5,515 nt of DNA from Synechococcus sp. PL34863bin_39 (GTDB taxonomy: Bacteria > Cyanobacteriota > Cyanobacteriia > PCC-6307 > Cyanobiaceae). The translations under genes and the position numbers were made by a program. The first letter of the stretch is position 1; every line of letters starts with the position of its first letter. Positions 1 through 5,327 of the stretch are shown here, one piece after another. Under the pieces are notes generated by a model that did not search any database, had not been told where the DNA came from, and saw only the letters and a list, made by a program, of their open reading frames with translations. Location of the stretch: the NCBI GenBank assembly GCA_011523155.1, contig WTHL01000246.1, forward strand, positions 1 through 5,515. The letters run 5' to 3'.

Positions 1-1
1 C

Positions 2-412
2 CCCCAGTTGCGTCTGGCCCGGGGCTGGGGTTTCCAAGGGGATGCCGACACCGCCTGGCTGGAGGCCCTCAGCGCGCTGCTCGATCAGCATCATCCTTAC
101 CCCTCACTGGTTCATGGCGATCTGTGGGGGGGGAATGCCGGTGTGTCAGCGGATGGCCGCGGCGTGATCCTGGACCCTGCGTGCTGGTGGGCTGACCGGG
201 AAGTTGATCTCGCCATGACCCACCTGTTCGGGGGATTCTCGAGGTCGTTCTATGACGCCTACATGCAGGAATGGCCCCTCGATCCAGGAGCCTCCGAGCG
301 GATTGCGATCTACAACCTGTACCACCTGCTCAACCACGCCAATCTGTTCGGCGGAGGGTATCAACGGCAAAGCGTCGAGGCCATCCGCCAACTGCAACGT
401 CGGTTGGGCTGA
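2..412 (+). CDS. fructosamine/ketosamine-3-kinase family protein, C-terminal part (5' end outside window)
   Basis: This is the C-terminal ~136 residues of a fructosamine-kinase family protein (Fn3K/YniA type, APH-like kinase fold). The family phosphorylates sugar adducts on lysines so that they fall off, repairing glycated proteins in the cytosol. The visible part carries the catalytic-loop motif HGDLWGGN (about bases 113-136) and the metal-binding Asp in ILDPACWWADREVDLAMT (about bases 167-220). The tail FYDAY...YNLYHLLNHANLFGGGY is typical of the family C-terminus. The reading frame is already open at the window edge, and PQLRLARGWGF at the start matches family sequence upstream of the catalytic loop, so the TTG at position 8 is not a real start. 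The stop is TGA at 410-412. The gene converges on the CAAD gene with 2 nt between the stops. The family assignment is firm; the actual substrate is not visible from sequence. Confidence 0.93.
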   Translation, partial: PQLRLARGWGFQGDADTAWLEALSALLDQHHPYPSLVHGDLWGGNAGVSADGRGVILDPACWWADREVDLAMTHLFGGFSRSFYDAYMQEWPLDPGASERIAIYNLYHLLNHANLFGGGYQRQSVEAIRQLQRRLG

Positions 413-414
413 AT

Positions 415-795
415 TCAGCCGAGGTATTCCTTGCGAAGCGTCTGAACCTGGGTCAGAAGTGCCGTGCGCTTGTCGCTGGTGGTGAGGTTCTTCCAGCTCC
501 ACTGACCGACGACCACGACACCGAGCAGTTCGAGCAGGCCGGGGACCACAGGCAGCAGATTGATGGTGTCGAGAATGCCCTTGATCAGGATCTGCGCCAC
601 GATCACCGCAGCGAAAATACCGACAACCTTGCCGATGCGGCCCACCTGGCTCCAGTCGACCTGATCGAGGGTTTCGTTCACTTTCCCGAGCACTTCGCTG
701 TAGCGCTCGGTGAAATTGACGCTTTCAGCGGAGTCGCCAGCAGGGGTGGCGTCGGCTGTTACGGGGTCTTTGACCGCAGTGCTGTCCTCAATCAT
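415..795 (-). CDS. CAAD-domain (CURT1-like) thylakoid membrane protein
   Basis: A 126-residue protein. Residues 1-35 are polar, acidic and low in complexity (rich in Ala, Asp, Thr). A helical stretch (ERYSEVLGKVNETLDQVDW) follows. Two closely spaced hydrophobic helices come next, at about residues 57-77 and 81-98, separated by a short turn. The protein ends in a charged amphipathic helix finishing with LRKEYLG. This architecture matches the CAAD domain, first described as an appendage on cyanobacterial aminoacyl-tRNA synthetases and related to plant CURT1 proteins that bend thylakoid membranes. Here it is a stand-alone copy with no synthetase attached. The start is the ATG complementary to 793-795; the frame stays open upstream to 1419, but only by running antisense through the JAMM gene. 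I see no Shine-Dalgarno sequence, which is common in cyanobacteria. A role in membrane organisation is inferred from the family. Confidence 0.88.
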   Translation of the reverse strand: MIEDSTAVKDPVTADATPAGDSAESVNFTERYSEVLGKVNETLDQVDWSQVGRIGKVVGIFAAVIVAQILIKGILDTINLLPVVPGLLELLGVVVVGQWSWKNLTTSDKRTALLTQVQTLRKEYLG

Positions 796-815
796 GAACG
801 TGTGTTGCAAGCCAG

Positions 816-1322
816 ATGTGGGTTGAGCGTATCGGTCAACCGGCCAGGACGCCATGGCTGCTGACGTTCGATGCCGATGTGCTGATGGTTCTGGACCGCA
901 CGCTCCGTGCCGTGCATCCCCAGGAGGGCTGCGGGCTTCTGATCGGTCATCGGCATGTGGATGGTTGGTGCCTTCGCACGGTCTGGCCCTGTTGCAATGT
1001 CTGGACAGCCGGCCTGGATGCGCTGCCTGAATCAAGCGGCCCGGCTTCGAGTGGGTCGATGGAGCTGTCACGCTGCACGCGATTTCTGGTCGATGCGCGT
1101 GAGCAATTGCATGCACAGCGCTGGGCCCGGGCGCGCGGGTTATCTGTGATCGGAAGCGCCCATTCCCATCCAGCTGGTGATGCCGTGCCGTCAAGAACGG
1201 ATCGACGTTGGGTGCGGGAACCGGGGCTGATGATGATCCTCGGCGCTGATCAGTCCATCCGCGCCTGGTGGCTGGAACCAGAGGTCCTTCCCAGGACATC
1301 GGTGGTGCAAGACACTGGCTGA
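816..1322 (+). CDS. JAMM/MPN-type metalloprotease, M67 (Mov34/MPN/PAD-1) family
   Basis: A 168-residue protein with a complete JAMM zinc-protease signature. The catalytic Glu is E37 (HPQEGCGLLIG), followed by H116-x-H118-x7-S126-x2-D129 in the segment GSAHSHPAGDAVPSRTD. All metal ligands and catalytic residues are present, so it is probably an active isopeptidase-like hydrolase. Bacterial relatives such as Mec+ of actinobacteria cleave adducts from the C-terminus of small ubiquitin-like sulfur carriers. The next gene, about 34 nt downstream on the same strand, is an E1-like adenylyltransferase with a rhodanese domain, which supports a sulfur-carrier role. Residues 64-85 form a Ser/Gly-rich insertion between the two halves of the motif. 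The ATG at 816 was chosen because the first beta strand (about 14-22) would be lost with the later GTG at 879. The substrate is unknown, and no carrier protein is encoded nearby. Confidence 0.88.
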   Translation: MWVERIGQPARTPWLLTFDADVLMVLDRTLRAVHPQEGCGLLIGHRHVDGWCLRTVWPCCNVWTAGLDALPESSGPASSGSMELSRCTRFLVDAREQLHAQRWARARGLSVIGSAHSHPAGDAVPSRTDRRWVREPGLMMILGADQSIRAWWLEPEVLPRTSVVQDTG

Positions 1323-1356
1323 AGATGCCTTCTGCTTCGCTGTGCCCAGCGACCCT

Positions 1357-2517
1357 ATGGCCGGCCCGGACTCCATGCCGGACCTGACCTCCGAGGAGCG
1401 TGCCCGCTATGCGCGCCATCTCACCCTTCCGCAGGTGGGGCTGGAGGGTCAGCGACGCATCAAGGCCGCGTCTGTGCTCTGTATTGGCAGTGGTGGACTC
1501 GGCTCACCCCTGCTTCTTTACCTTGCAGCGGCTGGTGTCGGTCGCATCGGCATTGTTGATTTCGATGTGGTGGATGCCTCCAACCTGCAGCGACAGGTGA
1601 TCCATGGCAGCAACACCGTTGGACAGACGAAAACGGCGTCGGCCCAGGCTCGCCTTCGTGATCTGAATCCCCATTGCCACGTGGAGACGCACAATCTCCG
1701 CCTCACCGCCGACAACGCCCTGACTCTTGTCGCGGCCTACGACCTGATCTGCGATGGCACGGACAACTTCCCGAGTCGCTACCTGATCAATGATGCCTGC
1801 AGCCTCCTCGGTAAGCCGTTTGTGTATGGCTCGGTGCAGGGGTTTGAGGGCCAGGTGAGTGTCTTCAATCTGACGACTTCGAGTCCGAACTACAGAGACC
1901 TCGTGCCTGAGCCGCCTCCTCCTGGTCTGATTCCGTCCTGCGCTGAGGGCGGCGTGCTCGGGGTGATGCCGGGACTGATCGGCGTGCTTCAGGCGACTGA
2001 GGCGATCAAGGTGATCACAGGTATCGGGAAGCCCCTTGATGGGCGGTTGCTGCTGGTGGACGGGTTGACGATGCGCTTCCGGGAGTTGCGTCTTGCTCCG
2101 ATCCCAGGCAGGGCTGCAGTGGAGGAACTGATTGACTATGAGGCGTTCTGTGGCGTGTCGGACGCCCATTCAGAGGATCCAGTTGCCATGGACAGCATCA
2201 GCGTTGTCGAACTCAAGCATCGGCTGGATGCAGGGGAGCCGCTGGCGCTTGTCGATGTCCGCAATCCGCCGGAGGCCGAGGTGGCGGTCATCCCTGGTGC
2301 GGAGCTGATTCCGCTCTCAGCCATCGAGAGTGGTGAGGCGCTTGAGCGGATTCGCGCACTCGCATCCGAGGCAACGCTCATCGTGCACTGCAAGCTTGGC
2401 GGCCGCTCCGCCAAGGCGGTTCAACTGCTGCAGAACCATGGAATCGCTGCCGTCAATGTGAGCGGAGGGATTGATGCCTGGTCACGGGAGGTTGATCCCT
2501 CCGTCCCCCGGTACTGA
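1357..2517 (+). CDS. moeB: MoeB/ThiF-type E1 adenylyltransferase with C-terminal rhodanese domain
   Basis: A 386-residue protein (numbered from the ATG at 1357). Residues ~10-265 form an E1-like adenylation domain: nucleotide-binding GSGGLGS at 44-50, DFDVVDASNLQRQ with acidic D68/D70 and R79/Q80, and CDGTDNF with catalytic-type D136. PPPPGLIPSCAEGG follows, with C195 conserved in MoeB/MOCS3. Residues ~278-380 form a rhodanese domain whose active loop HCKLGGRS holds persulfide Cys C345. Such proteins adenylate the C-terminal Gly of MoaD/ThiS-like carriers and help convert it to a thiocarboxylate for molybdopterin, thiamin or related sulfur transfer. Both zinc-binding CxxC pairs of classical MoeB are absent: NYRDL stands where CYRCL is usual, and no CxxC precedes ELIDYEAFCG. 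Possible starts are GTG 1342, ATG 1357 and ATG 1375; none has a clear ribosome site. It is probably co-transcribed with the JAMM gene. The E1-rhodanese assignment is firm, but which carrier it serves is uncertain. Confidence 0.92.
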   Translation: MAGPDSMPDLTSEERARYARHLTLPQVGLEGQRRIKAASVLCIGSGGLGSPLLLYLAAAGVGRIGIVDFDVVDASNLQRQVIHGSNTVGQTKTASAQARLRDLNPHCHVETHNLRLTADNALTLVAAYDLICDGTDNFPSRYLINDACSLLGKPFVYGSVQGFEGQVSVFNLTTSSPNYRDLVPEPPPPGLIPSCAEGGVLGVMPGLIGVLQATEAIKVITGIGKPLDGRLLLVDGLTMRFRELRLAPIPGRAAVEELIDYEAFCGVSDAHSEDPVAMDSISVVELKHRLDAGEPLALVDVRNPPEAEVAVIPGAELIPLSAIESGEALERIRALASEATLIVHCKLGGRSAKAVQLLQNHGIAAVNVSGGIDAWSREVDPSVPRY

Positions 2518-2552
2518 AAGGCCCCGGCAGCGACGCCAGTGCTTGCAGCCCC

Positions 2553-3710
2553 TCAGTAATCCACGCCCCGCTTCAGGTCGACTCCCTGTTCGGCGTAGTG
2601 CTTGTGGCACACCATCTCAGAGTAAACACTGGCGAGGTCGAAGTAGGCCGGAGGGTTCTTGCAACGTCCGGTAATGATGACCTCTGTTTCAGCTGGTTTG
2701 CGGAGCAGGGTCTGCATGATCGGCTCCACGGGAAGCAGTTCCAGATCCACGCTGGGATTGAGTTCGTCGAGGATCACGGTCTTGTAGAGCCCGCTTGAGA
2801 TGGCGGCCCTGGCAATCTCCCAGGCCCGCTCCGCTTCCACGTAGTCGATCGGTTCCTGCTGGCCCCGCCAGACGATCGCATCACGGCCTGATCGCAGGTG
2901 ATCGACCAGATGGGGGTAGCTCTCGCGTAAGGCTGCGATGGCGGCATCTTCGGTGTATCCGCTTCCACCCTTGAGCCATTGCAGGATCAGCACACGATGG
3001 CTTTTGTCCTGGCTGATGCCCCTGCCGATGGCCTGCAGTGCCTTCCCCAGGGCACTGGTTGATTTCCCTTTGCCTTCGCCGGTGTAGATCTCAATGGCAC
3101 CCTGGGCATCAAAGCGCAGGCTGTCCTCATTTGGATCAGGCCGCCGGTGTGCGCGCATTTCCGAATGCAGATCCGCCATCTGAACCAGAGAGCGTGGGGC
3201 GCCCCGACCGGTCACGATGATCTCCATTCCCTCCGGCCTGGCCTGCAGACTGCTGACCACGTCCTCGATGTCCAGGAGTCCGAGATCCAGAACGGGGTTC
3301 AGCTCGTCGAGCACCACAACGGAATAAAGAGCGCTCGCAATCGCTCCTTTGGCGATATCCCAGCCCCGCTGCGCCTCCTGCCGATCGAACCGGGTGATGT
3401 CATCGGCACCGAAATGTTCCCCCCGTCCCGTGCGCACCTGATCAATCAGATGGGGAAACCCCTGCTGAAGGGCCTCGATTGCCGCATCTTCGTCATAAGC
3501 GCGGCCCGGCCCCTTGAGAAAACGGAGCAGGAGCACGCGGGTGCGGCGCTGTTCACAGATTCCAAGGCCGATGGTGCGGAGCACGACTCCGAGAGCGGCC
3601 TGACTTTTGCCTTTTCCCTCGCCGTCGTAGATGTGGAGTTGACCGTGGCTGCGCTCCCGGCTGTCCGCGGCGGTCACGATGCCGACGGCTGGTCTGCGAT
3701 TGCCTGCCAT
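2553..3710 (-). CDS. cobO: tandem-domain CobO/BtuR-family corrinoid adenosyltransferase
   Basis: A 385-residue protein, roughly twice the usual ~180-220 residues for this family, made of two head-to-tail CobO-type P-loop domains. Domain 1 (~23-190) has P-loop GEGKGKS at 30-36, LLRFLKG at 61-67, LDELNP at 134-139 and TGRGAP at 167-172. Domain 2 (~205-385) repeats the set: GEGKGKS at 211-217, LQWLKGG at 243-249, LDELNP at 314-319 and TGRC at 347-350. The repeat period is about 180 residues. The family transfers the adenosyl group of ATP to reduced corrinoid in B12 synthesis or salvage, in the cytosol. The usual GFTW corrinoid-facing motif and the usual DLVTEM are altered in both halves (ADLHSEM, ASVYSEM). 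The start ATG (complement of 3708-3710) has an AAGG 7 nt upstream. It converges on moeB (35 nt between stops) and diverges from larE. The family is clear; true adenosyltransferase activity of each half is inference. Confidence 0.88.
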   Translation of the reverse strand: MAGNRRPAVGIVTAADSRERSHGQLHIYDGEGKGKSQAALGVVLRTIGLGICEQRRTRVLLLRFLKGPGRAYDEDAAIEALQQGFPHLIDQVRTGRGEHFGADDITRFDRQEAQRGWDIAKGAIASALYSVVVLDELNPVLDLGLLDIEDVVSSLQARPEGMEIIVTGRGAPRSLVQMADLHSEMRAHRRPDPNEDSLRFDAQGAIEIYTGEGKGKSTSALGKALQAIGRGISQDKSHRVLILQWLKGGSGYTEDAAIAALRESYPHLVDHLRSGRDAIVWRGQQEPIDYVEAERAWEIARAAISSGLYKTVILDELNPSVDLELLPVEPIMQTLLRKPAETEVIITGRCKNPPAYFDLASVYSEMVCHKHYAEQGVDLKRGVDY

Positions 3711-3833
3711 GGACCAACCTTGAGCATCCGGAGCTTACCGAGTGCGGGCCGGATCCGGGCGTTTCCGTGGGCGCTCAATCAGCTTTAGCCTGCTGGGACT
3801 CGGTTCAGATCATCCGTGCGCGACGTTCGCCTG
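3711..3833. promoter_or_regulatory. divergent intergenic region between cobO and larE
   Basis: This 123-bp stretch (105 bp if larE starts at 3816) separates two divergently transcribed genes, so promoters for both should lie in or near it. On the minus strand an AAGG (complement of 3718-3721) sits 7 nt before the cobO ATG. The sequence contains a perfect 10-bp palindrome, CCGGATCCGG (3749-3758), and the 6-mer ATCCGG at 3726-3731 that can pair with its left half. I could not pick out a convincing -10/-35 pair. The region does not match a cobalamin riboswitch: it is far too short and shows no recognisable B12 box. Confidence 0.35.
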
Positions 3834-4691
3834 ATGCAGACCGACGCCGAAGGGGAAGGCCGGGTCTTCCGTCTGCTCGAGCCCCTCAGTCAGCTTCAGC
3901 ATCAGAAACTCGATCGGCTGCGTGCCGTCATGCGGAGCCATGGCCGGGTCTGTGTCGCCTACTCGGGTGGGGTGGACAGTGCTCTGGTGGCCACCATCGC
4001 CCAGGAACAACTGGGGGGCCGGGCGACAGCCATCACGGGGGTCTCCCCCGCTCTGGCGCCGCATCTGTTGAAGGAAGCCAGGCTGCAGGCTGTCTGGCTG
4101 GGAATCCGTCACCAGGAGGTTCAGACCCAGGAACTTCTTGACCCCTCCTACAGCAGCAATCCCATCGACCGCTGCTACGCCTGCAAGCGGGAATTGCACC
4201 GGCACCTGGCTCCCCTCGCCAGTGCCGCTGAGGGTGCGCAGGTGCTGGACGGGGTCAATGCCGATGATCTCAGCGACCATCGCCCCGGCATTCAGGCTGC
4301 CCGGGAGGCCGGGGTGTGCTCTCCCCTCGCCGATCTTGCGGTCAGCAAGGAGGAGGTCCGGTCGATCTCTCGCGCCCTGGGCCTTCCCTGGTGGGATAAG
4401 CCCGCTCAGCCCTGCCTGGCTTCGCGTTTCCCTTACGGAGAAACCATTGATGCGTCGCGGCTTGCCAGGGTTGCTGAGGCGGAAGCCTGGTTGCTTGACC
4501 ATGGCTTCCCTGAAGTCCGGGTGCGCAGTCAGGGATCGTCGGCGCGGATTGAAGTCCCCGCCGATCAGATCGTGACCCTCTCCCAGCACCCTGATCGCAG
4601 CCTTCTGGTGAAGACCTTTCTGAATCTTGGTTTCACGGCCGTGAGTCTTGATCTGGAGGGGCTGATCAGCGGCAAATTGAATCGGGGCTGA
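3834..4691 (+). CDS. larE: LarE-type ATP-dependent sulfur transferase
   Basis: A 285-residue PP-loop ATPase (numbered from the ATG at 3834). The pyrophosphate loop YSGGVDSALV has SGGVDS at 44-49. DRCYACKREL holds C114 and C117, followed by GVNADD at 141-146. KPAQPCLASRFPYGETI places C194 where LarE carries its sulfur-donor cysteine. LarE activates a carboxylate of pyridinium bis-carboxylate mononucleotide as an adenylate and inserts sulfur, building the nickel-pincer nucleotide cofactor. Some LarE enzymes sacrifice one Cys; others use three Cys to hold a [4Fe-4S] cluster that passes on sulfur. The CxxC plus C194 seen here fits the three-cysteine type. The start could also be GTG 3816, 18 nt upstream in frame; neither has a clear ribosome site. 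larB, larC and a LarA-type client enzyme are not in the window, so pathway membership is inferred from the family. Confidence 0.88.
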   Translation: MQTDAEGEGRVFRLLEPLSQLQHQKLDRLRAVMRSHGRVCVAYSGGVDSALVATIAQEQLGGRATAITGVSPALAPHLLKEARLQAVWLGIRHQEVQTQELLDPSYSSNPIDRCYACKRELHRHLAPLASAAEGAQVLDGVNADDLSDHRPGIQAAREAGVCSPLADLAVSKEEVRSISRALGLPWWDKPAQPCLASRFPYGETIDASRLARVAEAEAWLLDHGFPEVRVRSQGSSARIEVPADQIVTLSQHPDRSLLVKTFLNLGFTAVSLDLEGLISGKLNRG

Positions 4692-4748
4692 GTTGGGCCG
4701 GTTTCAACAATTTCCATCCCTTCTTGGGCATGCCTGATCGCAGCCATC

Positions 4749-4785
4749 AAAAAGCCCCCAGATCCTGATGCGGATCCGGGGGGCT
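4749..4785 (-). terminator. intrinsic terminator after speD
   Basis: Read on the minus strand, bases 4785 to 4753 form a hairpin. A 7-bp G/C-rich outer stem (4753-4759 with 4779-4785) and a 5-bp inner stem (4761-4765 with 4772-4776) are separated by a small internal bulge (4760 against 4777-4778). The loop is 6 nt (4766-4771). A run of five T on the minus strand (4749-4753) follows the stem. It begins 24 nt after the speD stop, as expected for a rho-independent terminator of speD. On the plus strand the hairpin also lies downstream of larE but is not followed by a T run, so it would be a weaker terminator in that direction. Confidence 0.85.
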
Positions 4786-4809
4786 CTGAGGTCTTGGGAG
4801 GGTGTGGGT

Positions 4810-5298
4810 TCAGACCGCGGCAGCCATCAAGCGAGGATCACGCGGAGCCGTCGCGATGGCAGCCGGTGTTTCGCGCAGGAAGCTCTTCAGCTGGTGATGT
4901 TGGGCACTGAGGGCGCAACGCAGCACGTCACAGGCCCGCTCGGGCATGGTGTGGTCACCGCAGGTGAACACATCAACGGCGGCATAGCCGCTTTCCGGCC
5001 AGGTGTGAATGGAGATGTGGGATTCAGCCAGGAGGGCCAGTCCAGTCACACCCTGCGGTTCGAAGCGGTGGGTGATCAGATTGAGCAGGGTGGCGCCAGC
5101 GCTCTTGGCTGCTGTTGTGATGGCGTCCCTGAGGAAGACTTCGTTGTCGAGCTTGTCCTGGTCGCAGTCGTAAAGCTCGAGAATGCAGTGTTTCCCCACC
5201 ATGTCGGTGGCACTGGGTGTGGTGGAACTGAGGGCCGAAGTGGTGTCTCCGCCGCCCCATCCCGGGTTGGGATGCAGGCAAGACAGGTTCTGCTTCAT
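4810..5298 (-). CDS. speD: S-adenosylmethionine decarboxylase proenzyme
   Basis: A 162-residue prokaryotic class AdoMet decarboxylase. It cleaves itself to make a pyruvoyl cofactor and then decarboxylates AdoMet, giving the aminopropyl donor for spermidine. The self-cleavage site is E92-S93 in [14 protein letters not shown], so S93 becomes the pyruvoyl group. H98 and C113 (VFTCGDH) match the processing His and proton-donor Cys. These three lie exactly 30 residues later than S63, H68 and C83 of the Thermotoga maritima enzyme, because this protein has a ~30-residue Pro/Gly/Ser/Thr-rich N-terminal extension ([16 protein letters not shown]). Homology proper begins near M33 ([14 protein letters not shown]); an internal start there (5202) would remove the extension. 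I kept the upstream ATG (complement of 5296-5298). The C-terminal tail after ~145 is Ala-rich. It lies 29 nt after recF on the same strand and ends at a terminator, so it may be co-transcribed with recF or driven from within it. Confidence 0.95.
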   Translation of the reverse strand: MKQNLSCLHPNPGWGGGDTTSALSSTTPSATDMVGKHCILELYDCDQDKLDNEVFLRDAITTAAKSAGATLLNLITHRFEPQGVTGLALLAESHISIHTWPESGYAAVDVFTCGDHTMPERACDVLRCALSAQHHQLKSFLRETPAAIATAPRDPRLMAAAV

Positions 5299-5327
5299 CA
5301 GGATGAAGATGAAAAGAGTTTGAAACG

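Noticed and set aside
796..1419. In-frame upstream extension of the CAAD gene on the minus strand, giving a 334-residue reading frame
   Set aside because: The extra sequence is Arg/Pro/His-rich, matches no family I know, and runs antisense through the JAMM gene with its intact catalytic motif. The CAAD domain with its acidic leader starts at 795.
1504..2169. 221-residue minus-strand reading frame opposite moeB
   Set aside because: A shadow frame of a GC-rich gene: His/Arg/Gln-rich, no recognisable domain, while the plus strand encodes clear E1 motifs.
2518..2552. Possible terminator between convergent moeB and cobO
   Set aside because: The GCAGC copies in this spacer are direct, not inverted, repeats. 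No stable stem with a T run is visible on either strand.
3147..3788. 213-residue plus-strand reading frame opposite cobO
   Set aside because: The minus strand encodes two well-formed P-loop domains. The opposite frame has no motif and no domain-like pattern.
3711..3833. Cobalamin riboswitch upstream of cobO
   Set aside because: The spacer is only about 105-123 bp and shows no recognisable B12-box sequence or the multi-stem layout such a riboswitch needs.
3810..4589. 259-residue minus-strand reading frame opposite larE
   Set aside because: The plus strand holds the PP-loop and conserved Cys motifs of LarE. The antisense frame is a by-product of codon use.
4740..4830. 11-bp direct repeat GCAGCCATCAA at 4740-4750 and 4820-4830, flanking the terminator
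   Set aside because: The flanks diverge immediately and the second copy codes for part of the SpeD C-terminus. There is no inverted-repeat or target-duplication structure between them, so chance is the simplest explanation.
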